Origin: Betaproteobacteria bacterium | GTDB lineage: Bacteria; Pseudomonadota; Gammaproteobacteria; Burkholderiales; JACQAP01 | DNA length: 63,241 nucleotides | Direction: 5' to 3' | Assembly: GCA_016194905.1 (NCBI GenBank) | Contig: JACQAP010000010.1 | Location: 1 to 63,241 of the forward strand | Shown: positions 16,483 to 24,820 of the stretch, piece after piece | How positions within the stretch are numbered: position 1 is the first letter of the stretch | Layout: the number at the start of each line of letters is the position of its first letter | Program-made: the position numbers and the translations under genes | The notes under the pieces: model-generated | Seen by the model: only the letters and a program-made list of their open reading frames with translations | What the model was told of the DNA's origin: nothing | Database searches by the model: none

Positions 16483-17640
16483 TTACTTGTGCAGCGCATG
16501 CACCGCGCGGGCCATGCGCGCCAACGCCTTTTCCAACAGCGGCCGCGGACACGCAAAGTTCAGCCGCAGGAAACCCGGAGCGCCGAATAGCGTGCCGTCG
16601 TACAGACCGACCCCTGCATCGGTGAACAACTTCACCGCGTCATTCGTGTTCAACGCGCGCGCGTCTATCCACGACAGATAAGTGGCCTCCGCATGCCAGA
16701 TGCGCATGCCCGGCATCGCTCCGATCGAGCGTTCGACCAGGTCGCGATTGCCACGCAGATAATCGAGCAGCGCCGATTGCCACGGTTTGCCGTCGCGATA
16801 GGCGGCTTGCGTCGCGATATAACCCATCAACCCGACGTGATGCACGATTCCCGCCATCGCCTTCCTGAGCTTGTTGCGCAGTTCCGGATTGGCGGAAATG
16901 GCATAGGCACAGCCGAGTGCCGGCAGGTTGAAGGCTTTGCTGGCCGACATCAGGGTCACCGTACGCTGCGCGATTTCTTCACCGAGGGTTGCAACCGGGA
17001 TATGGCGCTTGTCCGCGTCGAGGATCAGGCCATTGTGGATCTCGTCGGAGCAGAGAACCAGGTTGTGACGCACGCATACGTCGGCGAGCGCCTGCAATTC
17101 ATTGCGCGAAAACACGCGGCCGACGGGATTGTGCGGGTTGCACAGCAACAGCAGGCGCGAACTGGGCGTGATCGCGCGTTCGAGAGCGGGCATGTCCCAG
17201 CGCCAGATGCCATTGGATTCGATCATCTGTACCCGCACCGCATTGCGCGCGCCATTGACCGGAGCGGACAGGAAAGGCGGATAGATCGGCACCGCGGTCA
17301 GCACGTCGGCGCCTTCGCGACCAAAGGCGCGGCAGACCACGTTGAGGCCGACGACCAAGCCCGGCAGCCAGACGATCCAATCGGGCTCGACCTTCCAACC
17401 GTATTCGCTCTCCAGATGGGCAATGGTGGCGTCGGCGAGGCCGGCCGGTAGATCGCTGTAGCCGAAGATGCCATGGTCGATGCGCCGATGCAGTGCTTCG
17501 ACAATGGCGGGCGCGCAGGCGAAATCCATATCCGCGACCCACATCGGAATGATGTCGCGACCGCCGTACTTGTTCCACTTGACGCTTGCGGTGCCGCTGC
17601 GGTCGATTGAGGTGTCGAAATCGAAAAGCGTTGTAGCCAC
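16483..17640 (-). CDS. MalY/PatB family PLP-dependent aminotransferase / C-S lyase
   Basis: 385 aa, fold-type I PLP enzyme. It opens FDFDTSIDRSGTASVKWNKY, as in MalY/PatB cystathionine beta-lyases. It has PIYPPF, LCNPHNPVGRV and DEIHNGLIL, with the PLP lysine in SASKAFNLPAL. The likely reaction is cleavage of cystathionine or related C-S bonds to a thiol, pyruvate and ammonia, though some members are aminotransferases. The start is a GTG (17640, or 17649 in frame); neither has a clear ribosome site. Confidence 0.85.
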   Translation of the reverse strand: MATTLFDFDTSIDRSGTASVKWNKYGGRDIIPMWVADMDFACAPAIVEALHRRIDHGIFGYSDLPAGLADATIAHLESEYGWKVEPDWIVWLPGLVVGLNVVCRAFGREGADVLTAVPIYPPFLSAPVNGARNAVRVQMIESNGIWRWDMPALERAITPSSRLLLLCNPHNPVGRVFSRNELQALADVCVRHNLVLCSDEIHNGLILDADKRHIPVATLGEEIAQRTVTLMSASKAFNLPALGCAYAISANPELRNKLRKAMAGIVHHVGLMGYIATQAAYRDGKPWQSALLDYLRGNRDLVERSIGAMPGMRIWHAEATYLSWIDARALNTNDAVKLFTDAGVGLYDGTLFGAPGFLRLNFACPRPLLEKALARMARAVHALHK

Positions 17641-17800
17641 AGGGGTCACAGAGAAAAGCGAAAGGGAGTCATTGAGTTCAATTCTAACCGTATTGGATGC
17701 CGCAGGAAGGGAACGAAAAATCCGGCATGGAAGCAGATGGCACGCCAATACTGTTGCGGCTTTTTGTTTTTCCTCTGTGTTCTCTGTGGAAAATGGGTTG
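17641..17800. repeat. Dispersed CTCTGTG-type repeat, two inverted arms
   Basis: A GTCACAGAGAAAAGCG-like arm at 17645-17660 and an inverted, longer arm near 17760-17795 (TTTTTCCTCTGTGTTCTCTG) enclose a non-coding spacer between the MalY-like and dnaE2 genes. The same style of repeat recurs at 31684, 35060, 42012, 43741 and 44600. Confidence 0.6.
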
Positions 17801-17811
17801 AACTTTCGTAG

Positions 17812-20800
17812 TTAGTGAAAATCCCGCGAGCGGATGTCCAGGTTTCCGATCAGCACGGAGCGATCCTCGAGATTCTCCGCGATGACGTGGATCACTTCGC
17901 CTGCCCGTTCCAGCATGCCTTCTACATGCAACAACCGCGCTTCCAATAGCGGGCGTCGTTGCTTTCGCGATAATTTTTCCCAGACCACGACATTGATCTG
18001 GCCGGTCTCGTCATCGAGCGTGACGAAAATCACGCCTTTGGCGGTGCCGGGATGCTGGCGGCAGGTGACCAGGCCGGCGACACGAACTGGCGTGTTCGTC
18101 GGCATGTTCTTCAACTGCTCCGCGGTGCTGAAAGAATGCCTTTCCAGCCTTGGGCGCAACAACGCGAGCGGATGGCGCCGCAGCGTCAATCCGGTGCTGG
18201 CGTAATCGGCGAGGATGTCCTGAGCTTCCGTCGGTGCGGTGAATGCAATTGCAGATTCGATGATCGGCGCCGAAGCCAGCACGGGCGGACGCTTCTCGAT
18301 TCCGGCAACCAGCCAGGCAGCATTGCGGCGATGTCCGGCCAGCGATTCCAAAGAGCCGGCTGCGGCGAGGGCATTCATGTCCTTGCGCGAAAGATTCGCA
18401 GCAAGGAGCAATTCCTCGACCGATTCGAACTGCCTCGGTGCGCGTGTTTCGATCAATCTCTTTGCGCCGGATTCCGACAAACCTTTGATCATGCGCAAGC
18501 CCAGACGAAGTGCCGGTTGTATTTCAGGGCCGTGAGCGGCCCTCGGCCCTGTCTCCAATGTGCATTCCCATTCGCTCTTCATCACATCCGCCGGCCGGAC
18601 TTCGACGCCATGGCGCAGAACATCCTGAACGAGTTCCGGGGGAGAGTAGAAGCCCATGGGCTGGCTGTTGAGCAATGCGCAGGTGAATGCGGCCGGCTCG
18701 TAATGCTTGAGCCAGGCGGAAACGTAAACCAGCAGTGCGAAACTCGCCGAGTGTGATTCCGGAAAGCCGTACTCGCCGAATCCCTTGATCTGCTCGAAGA
18801 TCTGCAGCGCGAATTTTTCGTCATAGCCATTTTCAAGCATGCCGCTGACGAGATCTTCCTTGAAAGGCTCGAGGCCGCCTTTCCTTTTCCATGCGGCCAT
18901 GGCGCGGCGCAACTGATCGGCTTTGCCGGCCGAAAAGCCGGCGGCAACCATGGCGATCTCCATCACTTGTTCCTGGAAGATTGGCACGCCCAGCGTGCGT
19001 TCCAGTACCTCTTTTAGCCTCGGTGGGTACTTGATTTTGTCGCGTTTCTTTTTCCGGTTTGTCAGATAAGGATGCACCATGCCACCCTGGATCGGACCGG
19101 GACGCACGATCGCCACTTCGACCACCAGGTCGTAATAATTCCTGGGCCGGAGGCGGGGCAGCATCGACATCTGCGCGCGAGATTCGACCTGGAACACGCC
19201 GATGCTGTCTGCCTTGCAGAGCATGGCGTACACCGGCTTGCCTTCATCGCCATTTTCTTTGGCGAGGATGTCGGCCATGGACAGGGAACTACCGTGACGC
19301 CGGTTCACCATGTCGAGCGCGAGACGGATCGCGGTGAGCATGCCCAACGCCAGCACATCGACTTTCAGCAGGCCGAGCGCATCAAGGTCGTCCTTGTCCC
19401 ATTGGATATTGGTGCGCAACGGATCCGGGGAGAGTAAGGATGTCGAGGTTGCGGCATCCGCTGTTATTTCCACGATCCCGTCGTCGGTATATCGGGACGG
19501 ATCTCCGGGCATTGCCGCATTCTCGATCGGCACCAGTTGCGGCAGCGGCCCGCGCGAAATGACGAAGCCGCCGACATGCTGCGAGAGATGGCGGGGGAAG
19601 CCTGAAAGGGTATTGGTCAGGGCGGTCAGCTTGCGGATTACGGAAGACTGCGGATCGAAACCCGCTTCGCGCAACCTCACTGCCCTTTCGTCGGGACGAT
19701 CCCACCACACAAAACTGCTGGAGATGCGATCCAACTGCACGGCGTCGAGACCGAGCGCTTTGCCGATGTCGCGGAAGGCGCTGCGCGTGCGATAGCAGAT
19801 CACCGTTGCGGTCAGCGCGGTGCGATGCCGTCCGTACTTTCGGTAGATGTACTGAATGACTTCCTCGCGGCGCTCGTGTTCGAAATCGACGTCGATGTCC
19901 GGCGGCTCGTTGCGTTCCTTGGAAAGAAATCGTCCGAACAGCAGTCGGGTTCGGCTTGGATCCACTTCAGTGACGCCGAGTGCATAGCAGACCACCGAAT
20001 TGGCGGCCGACCCTCGTCCCTGGCAGAGGATTTTTTGCCCCTTTGCATAGTTGACTATGTCGTAAACGGTGAGAAAAAAAGCTTCGTAGTGCAGTTCCGC
20101 GATCAGTTCGAGTTCCTTGTCTGCGTTTTCGCGCACGACTTGAGGCACACCGCGGGAATAGCGACGATTCAGCCCATCCTCGGTCAGCTCCGCCAGGTAT
20201 TGCGACGGCGTCCTGCCGTCGGGAACTATTTCTTCGGGATATTCGTATTTCAGTTCGTCGAGGGAAAAATCGCACATTCTCGCAATGCGGACAGTTTCGT
20301 CGAGCAGCGATTGCGGATAGATGCGCTTCAGCGTCTCGCGCGGACGCAGATGACGCTCTCCGCTTGCCTGCAAGGCAAGCCCGGTCTGCGCAACCGGCAC
20401 GCCGCAGCGGATCGCGGTAAGCGCGTCCTGCAGTGCGCGACGGCCGCGTGCATGCATGTGCACGTCGCCACAGGCCACGCAGGGCAGGCCGGTGCGTTTG
20501 CCGATTTCCTGCAAGGCTGCAAGCTGGTCCCAGTCGCCGCTGCGGGCGAGCAGTTCGACCGCAATCCAGAGACGGCCGGGAAACCGCCGTGCGAGCCATA
20601 GTGCGTCTTCGACCTGTGGCTGCGCAGAGGGCAACCATAGCGCGAGGCAATGTGCCGCGCCCGCTTCGAGGTCGCCGCGCGAGAGGCGATATTCGCCTTT
20701 CTTTGCGTTTCTTCTGCCATGCGTGATGAGGGCGGAGAGGTTGCCGTAACCTTCGCGATTCTGCGCGAGCAGCACGAAACGCAGGCCGTCGTCGAGTTTG

Positions 20801-21006
20801 AACTCGGCGCCGATGATCAGCTTGAATCCGTCCTTATGGTTTTTGGCTGCCGTGTATGCGCGCACGACGCCGGCCAGCGAGCACTCGTCGGTGATCGCCA
20901 GTGCTTTGTAGCCGAGCTTCGCGGCGGTATCGACCAGTTCCTGCGCGTGGGATGCGCCGCGCAGAAAAGTGAAATTGGTAAGACAATGAAGTTCGGCATA
21001 ATCCAT
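17812..21006 (-). CDS. dnaE2: Error-prone DNA polymerase DnaE2 (ImuC)
   Basis: 1064 aa, a C-family polymerase alpha subunit of the damage-induced type. It has an N-terminal PHP domain (YAELHCLTNFTFLRGASHA), the palm with PPDIDVDFEHERREEVIQYI carrying catalytic aspartates, a finger/thumb region with FGEYGFPESHSASFALLVY, and a C-terminal OB domain with VRVAGLVTCRQHPGTAKGV. It lacks the long C-terminal clamp/tau tail of replicative DnaE and is about 100 aa shorter. It extends past lesions together with ImuB and ImuA, encoded just upstream, so the cassette is expected to be SOS-regulated. Confidence 0.96.
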   Translation of the reverse strand: MDYAELHCLTNFTFLRGASHAQELVDTAAKLGYKALAITDECSLAGVVRAYTAAKNHKDGFKLIIGAEFKLDDGLRFVLLAQNREGYGNLSALITHGRRNAKKGEYRLSRGDLEAGAAHCLALWLPSAQPQVEDALWLARRFPGRLWIAVELLARSGDWDQLAALQEIGKRTGLPCVACGDVHMHARGRRALQDALTAIRCGVPVAQTGLALQASGERHLRPRETLKRIYPQSLLDETVRIARMCDFSLDELKYEYPEEIVPDGRTPSQYLAELTEDGLNRRYSRGVPQVVRENADKELELIAELHYEAFFLTVYDIVNYAKGQKILCQGRGSAANSVVCYALGVTEVDPSRTRLLFGRFLSKERNEPPDIDVDFEHERREEVIQYIYRKYGRHRTALTATVICYRTRSAFRDIGKALGLDAVQLDRISSSFVWWDRPDERAVRLREAGFDPQSSVIRKLTALTNTLSGFPRHLSQHVGGFVISRGPLPQLVPIENAAMPGDPSRYTDDGIVEITADAATSTSLLSPDPLRTNIQWDKDDLDALGLLKVDVLALGMLTAIRLALDMVNRRHGSSLSMADILAKENGDEGKPVYAMLCKADSIGVFQVESRAQMSMLPRLRPRNYYDLVVEVAIVRPGPIQGGMVHPYLTNRKKKRDKIKYPPRLKEVLERTLGVPIFQEQVMEIAMVAAGFSAGKADQLRRAMAAWKRKGGLEPFKEDLVSGMLENGYDEKFALQIFEQIKGFGEYGFPESHSASFALLVYVSAWLKHYEPAAFTCALLNSQPMGFYSPPELVQDVLRHGVEVRPADVMKSEWECTLETGPRAAHGPEIQPALRLGLRMIKGLSESGAKRLIETRAPRQFESVEELLLAANLSRKDMNALAAAGSLESLAGHRRNAAWLVAGIEKRPPVLASAPIIESAIAFTAPTEAQDILADYASTGLTLRRHPLALLRPRLERHSFSTAEQLKNMPTNTPVRVAGLVTCRQHPGTAKGVIFVTLDDETGQINVVVWEKLSRKQRRPLLEARLLHVEGMLERAGEVIHVIAENLEDRSVLIGNLDIRSRDFH

Positions 21007-21021
21007 CGAGATGCCCGGCCT

Positions 21022-22479
21022 TCATGCAAAGATGCCGTGCAGGAACCAGTCCTTGCGGTCGGACCTCTCCCTGAAGAGCCAGAGTTTCGCACCCGATCCG
21101 TCGCGGGTGACGAAGTAATCGCGCTGCACATCGAAATCGTCCCACCAGCCGGTTTCGACGCGCTCCGGTCCGTCGAGCAGCGTGAGCGGCGCATCCGCTT
21201 TCGGCAGCAGGCCGTCCGCGCGCATCGGCCGCGGGCGGGGCAGCAGCCAAAGCGGGCGATACAGTTCGCAATGGCCGTCGCCAGCCCGGCCCGGCAGCGA
21301 TTTGCGGAAAGCAAGCTCGGGACGATGGTCGGGAAACATTTCCAGTCCGTGCACGGCTTCAGCCCCCAGCCGCGCACGCAAGTGTTCGATGATGCGCCAG
21401 CGTTCTTCCCGTGAGGGGCGGCCATCCGCAAACAATGCCTGGTTCTGCGAGCCGAGCGGGTGGGTTTTCTCGGCGACAAGACAAAGGGTTTCCACGGCCT
21501 CGGGCAGTTCGATCGTGGCGAGTCTCTCGCGCAACAACGTGACCAGGTGACCGGCATCGCGGCTCGGCGCCGATAATCCGAGCAGAACTAGTGTGGCGGG
21601 GTAATGCGCGTGCCCGAGCTCCAGCCTCAGTCGCGTGATGCCGAGTTGCCTCAATGCCAGATGGCCGGCCAGTTCGAGGATCAGGCGCTTGGCCGCGAAC
21701 AACAGGGGCTCGGTTTCCTGCACGGGCGCAGGCAGTTCGAGAGAGGTCGAGTAATGATCGGGCGGAGAAAAAGGCGGCCGCGGATCCGGCAGCAGACCGA
21801 GCGCACGGTCGATCTCGTCGAGGAAACCCTGCCCGAAGCGGCGCGCGAGACCATCGCGGGGCAGCGACAGCCAATCGCCGATGGTATGCACGCCAAGAGC
21901 TGCGAGCATGGCAACAGTTTGTGCGGGCTGACCGAGCAATGACAGTCGACGTGGCGCCAGCGTCCGCCGCAGTTCATGGCGATCGCCGATCGATGTGTCG
22001 ATGCCGGCGCGGGCCAGTACCAATGCAGCAGTGGGGGTAGGGGCCATCGCGACAATTGCACCGTATCCCAGTTCCGCGAGTCCGGCGCGGATGCGCCCGC
22101 TCAACGCGCGCAGTCCGCCGAACAGGCGAAGGCAGCCGCTGATTTCGATCAGTACTTCGCCCGATGAGGCGAGACTCACCGTCGGCGTGAACTGGGTTGC
22201 CCAAGCTGCGATGCCGGCCAGTGCTTTCGCTTCCTTCACGGGATCACGGGTGCAAATGTGCAGCTTCAGTACCAGCGCATGGGCTACGGACACCGGCATC
22301 CCGGGTTTGATTCCGGCCTTTGTCGCGGCCTCATTGCACGACAGCACGTGTCGGCGATTGTCGTTTTCCTGCAAGACTGTCGGTTCGCAAGCGGCAGCGC
22401 CGCGCAAATACAGTTGCAGCGATAGGTCGGGCAAGCGCAGTGCAGCCCACAATGTGTCCGATGTGCGTCTGGCGTTCAT
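21022..22479 (-). CDS. imuB: ImuB, Y-family polymerase-like mutasome subunit
   Basis: 485 aa, a DinB-like fold (LWAALRLPDLSLQLYL at the start). The acidic catalytic residues of active Y-family enzymes are missing: the SIDE-type motif reads LASSGEVLIEISG. This is the known ImuB state, a non-catalytic adaptor that binds the sliding clamp and recruits DnaE2. The C-terminal ~130 residues are the ImuB-specific extension. Its ATG overlaps the imuA stop (ATGA), and dnaE2 follows after 15 bp. Confidence 0.93.
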   Translation of the reverse strand: MNARRTSDTLWAALRLPDLSLQLYLRGAAACEPTVLQENDNRRHVLSCNEAATKAGIKPGMPVSVAHALVLKLHICTRDPVKEAKALAGIAAWATQFTPTVSLASSGEVLIEISGCLRLFGGLRALSGRIRAGLAELGYGAIVAMAPTPTAALVLARAGIDTSIGDRHELRRTLAPRRLSLLGQPAQTVAMLAALGVHTIGDWLSLPRDGLARRFGQGFLDEIDRALGLLPDPRPPFSPPDHYSTSLELPAPVQETEPLLFAAKRLILELAGHLALRQLGITRLRLELGHAHYPATLVLLGLSAPSRDAGHLVTLLRERLATIELPEAVETLCLVAEKTHPLGSQNQALFADGRPSREERWRIIEHLRARLGAEAVHGLEMFPDHRPELAFRKSLPGRAGDGHCELYRPLWLLPRPRPMRADGLLPKADAPLTLLDGPERVETGWWDDFDVQRDYFVTRDGSGAKLWLFRERSDRKDWFLHGIFA

Positions 22480-23159
22480 GCGACGACTTGCGCGAATGCG
22501 GGCCGAGCCCGGACGCGCAACGGTAGGGTGGCTGTAAAGGGTTTTTCCGTATCCAGCCAGAGCGTGGGCGTGAGACCGCTGCCGCGGCGCTTGAGGATTT
22601 TCACGGCAAGCCGGCCCTGCTGCACACCGAGACGCAGGCGCAACGGTGCCGGAGAAGAAAGCGCCGCGCGTGAAGATTCACCAAACACCACGCCGAAATT
22701 GCCGCCTTCTTCGGCGGCAAGTTGCAGCCGCCGCAAGCCGTGCTCGTTGACCGCAGCGGGCCATGCCAATACGGCGGAGCAATTGCCGGCGCGCAGGCTC
22801 TGCTCCGCGGCCCATAGCGTGTCCTTGTCGGAAACGGTATTCGCCACGATCAACCGGGAGAGCCGGATGCCGCGCGCGGCGAGTGCCGGCGCGTAGGGAA
22901 TCCAGGGCGGGGCGATCAACATCAGCCAGCCGTCCTGCCGAGAAAGCTGCGCCAGCGCCGGCATCAGCAGCGACAGTTCGCCGATGCCGATGCGCTCGGT
23001 GAGCAGTTCGCTGACCACGCCGCGCGGCCAGCCCCCGCCCGGCAGTTCACGATCGAGTTCGGAAAACCCGGTCGGAATGCTGGGAAGCGCCACGCGCGCC
23101 TGTTCGCCGCCGCGCCAGATGGCAGGATTTTGCAGCATGGACTGAAGGGCGGAGGACAT
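22476..23159 (-). CDS. imuA: ImuA, RecA-like mutasome protein
   Basis: 227 aa. It opens LPSIPTGFSELDRELPGGGW-PRG, the diverged RecA/SulA-like start of ImuA, with ISELL-like VVSELLTERIGIGELSLLMP next. The family works with ImuB and DnaE2 in error-prone lesion bypass. The ATG at 23159 has no clear ribosome site and lies after an AT run (TTTATATATAA). The upstream 84 bp holds a CTCGTAC/CTCGAAC repeat cluster and no LexA box, so expression probably comes from the lexA promoter region. Confidence 0.9.
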   Translation of the reverse strand: MSSALQSMLQNPAIWRGGEQARVALPSIPTGFSELDRELPGGGWPRGVVSELLTERIGIGELSLLMPALAQLSRQDGWLMLIAPPWIPYAPALAARGIRLSRLIVANTVSDKDTLWAAEQSLRAGNCSAVLAWPAAVNEHGLRRLQLAAEEGGNFGVVFGESSRAALSSPAPLRLRLGVQQGRLAVKILKRRGSGLTPTLWLDTEKPFTATLPLRVRARPAFAQVVA

Positions 23160-23243
23160 TTATATATAAAGTTCGAGGGCCGAGGTACGAGGTTCGAGTA
23201 AAAAGCGAGTGCTGGGGTCTCGTACCCCGAGCCTTTTTCCCTG
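23160..23243. repeat. CTCGAAC/CTCGTAC repeat cluster before imuA
   Basis: The minus strand shows three to four tandem variants of a 7-9 nt unit (CTCGAACCTCGTACCTCGG) just upstream of imuA, ahead of a TATATATAA stretch. It separates imuA from the small ORF. I see no gene in it. Confidence 0.5.
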
Positions 23244-23648
23244 TTACGCCGTTGCGGTATTTCCCGATGAACTGCGTGCAGGAAATCGCGATGGCGGCGC
23301 GGGAATCTTTCCAAGCCGGGCCAGTCTGGCTTCGATCGCCCATTTGCTTCTCTTGTGAATTCCGGCGAGCTCCTCGATGGACTTCCCCGAGTCGTAAGTC
23401 TTGCCCAGGCGACCGTCTTCTTCCTCCGACCACGGGCGTCCTGAATTTTCAGGGGCGGACTTTCCTGTCGTACCGGGCTTCGGCGAAGCGGGTGGTGCAG
23501 CGTTACCCAGCATGCTGATCGCCGAGAAAAGCGCACGCACGGTATCCGGATGCTGATAAGCGCTGCCGGCGGGAAATTGTTCGCCCGTGGCGGGATCGAT
23601 GCCGTCGGCCAGGGCCTTGAGAACTGCCAGTGTCTTCGCTGTTTCCAT
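23244..23648 (-). CDS. Small SANT/Myb-like DNA-binding-type protein in the SOS cassette
   Basis: 134 aa from the ATG at 23648, which has GGAGGAACC upstream; longer versions of the frame look non-coding. The N-terminus (METAKTLAVLKALADGIDPA then TGEQFPAGSAYQHPDTVRAL) is compact and helical. After a Pro/Ser linker the C-terminus has RPWSEEEDGRLGKTYDSGKS then IEELAGIHKRSKWAIEARL, which reads as a SANT/Myb-like helix-turn-helix. It lies between lexA and imuA on the same strand. I know no function. Confidence 0.75.
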   Translation of the reverse strand: METAKTLAVLKALADGIDPATGEQFPAGSAYQHPDTVRALFSAISMLGNAAPPASPKPGTTGKSAPENSGRPWSEEEDGRLGKTYDSGKSIEELAGIHKRSKWAIEARLARLGKIPAPPSRFPARSSSGNTATA

Positions 23649-23778
23649 GGTTCCTCCAGATGGTTGAGAGATGCATTCGTCCACTGTGCGGAGTTGCTGA
23701 AACAGGCCAGGTTCTTCCTGCCCGGCCTTGTTGGTTGTGCCTGCACGACAACAGGCCCAGGAAGCCCCGTTTGCGGTG

Positions 23779-24381
23779 CTAGCCGATCTTTCCATTCCTG
23801 ATGATCCCGACGCCGAGGCCCTCAATGGTGAATGGGTCGTTCTTCAGGTCCACATATATAGGTGCGAAATCCGGGTTCTCCGGCAGCAGTTGCACCTGGC
23901 TACCCTCGCGCTTGAAGCGTTTGACCGTGACTTCGTCGTTCAGACGGGCGACCACGACCTGCCCGGAGCGGACTTCGCGGGTGCTGTGTACCGCCAGCAG
24001 GTCGCCATCAAGGATGCCGGCATCGCGCATGCTCATGCCGCGTACCTTCAGCAGGTAATCCGCGCGCGGCTTGAATAGTTGGGAGTCCAGTTGATAGCGT
24101 TCCTGGATATGGGCTTCGGCAAGGATCGGACTGCCTGCTGCGACCCGGCCGATCAGCGGCAGGCCGAGCTGCCCCTTCAGCCGGATGCCGCGTGAAGCGC
24201 CGGCAAGCAATTCTATGAAGCCTTTCCTGGCCAGCGCCTTGAGATGGTCCTCGGCGGCATTGGCGGAGCGGAAGCCGAGGATGCGGGCGATCTCGGCGCG
24301 GGTCGGCGGAAAGCCAGTGCTTTGCGCGAAATCATTGATCAGGCGCAAGACTTCCGCCTGGCGTGGGGTCAATTCGTCCAT
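23779..24381 (-). CDS. lexA: LexA repressor
   Basis: 200 aa. The winged HTH covers residues 1-65 ([35 protein letters not shown]). The cleavage site is Ala82-Gly83. The self-cleavage pair is Ser117 (RGMSMRDAG) and Lys154 (VTVKRFK). It represses SOS genes and is inactivated by RecA-stimulated autocleavage. The start at 24381 matches the family N-terminus. A perfect LexA box lies upstream, so it is autoregulated, and the imuA-imuB-dnaE2 genes downstream are probably under its control. Confidence 0.97.
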   Translation of the reverse strand: MDELTPRQAEVLRLINDFAQSTGFPPTRAEIARILGFRSANAAEDHLKALARKGFIELLAGASRGIRLKGQLGLPLIGRVAAGSPILAEAHIQERYQLDSQLFKPRADYLLKVRGMSMRDAGILDGDLLAVHSTREVRSGQVVVARLNDEVTVKRFKREGSQVQLLPENPDFAPIYVDLKNDPFTIEGLGVGIIRNGKIG

Positions 24382-24412
24382 TTGGGCTGCTCCGGGCGCG
24401 AAATTCCGATAG

Positions 24413-24428
24413 CTGTTATTATATACAG
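24413..24428. promoter_or_regulatory. LexA box (SOS operator)
   Basis: CTGT-TATTATAT-ACAG is a perfect match to the CTGT-N8-ACAG operator of beta- and gammaproteobacteria. It is 31 bp upstream of the lexA start on the divergent lexA/urtA region. Confidence 0.92.
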
Positions 24429-24561
24429 TATCTGGCCACAGGCAAGCTTCTCGCGCGGCATTCCCGACGCTATTCCCGTCAGGTGCATGCACGCAACCGG
24501 AGCGCCTTGAACCAAATTCTCCCAATACTTCGCAATAACTTTGTGCATCCTCCGAGCGAAT

Positions 24562-24611
24562 TGCACAAAGCCGGTGCGCGAGCTCTCCGGCGGGGTTCTG
24601 CAGGTGGTGCA
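24562..24611 (+). promoter_or_regulatory. NtrC-like enhancer sites upstream of urtA
   Basis: 24562-24578 reads TGCACAAAGCCGGTGCG, 11 of 14 fixed positions of the NtrC consensus TGCACCA-N3-TGGTGCA. A perfect right half-site TGGTGCA lies at 24605-24611. They sit about 145 and 105 bp upstream of the predicted sigma-54 start, the usual distance for an enhancer. The left site overlaps an unrelated-looking 9-bp inverted repeat (24539-24547 and 24562-24570). Confidence 0.6.
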
Positions 24612-24688
24612 AGGAAGGCTCTTTTTACGCTCGTATCGCCTTACAACAGCATGAAACGAAAAGAATTTCGCCATCGCGACTGACGATC

Positions 24689-24702
24689 GGCACGGTTGTT
24701 GC
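24689..24702 (+). promoter_or_regulatory. Sigma-54 promoter of the urt operon
   Basis: GGCACG-GTTG-TTGC keeps the invariant GG and GC dinucleotides exactly 10 bp apart, the RpoN -24/-12 rule. The predicted start is about 24714, roughly 107 nt before urtA. Together with NtrC-like sites it points to induction under nitrogen limitation. Confidence 0.8.
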
Positions 24703-24820
24703 GGAATAGACGCGCGCATTCGACTAACCAGTTCGTCATAAAGACGAGCTGGATCGCGGCAATAACCTGAGGCGCACTGTCTCGCAGTCATTAATTCACC
24801 ATCTAAACAGGGGATTTTTT

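Noticed and set aside
21022-22479. imuB as an active Y-family polymerase
   Set aside because: The catalytic SIDE-type motif is absent, as in known ImuB proteins.
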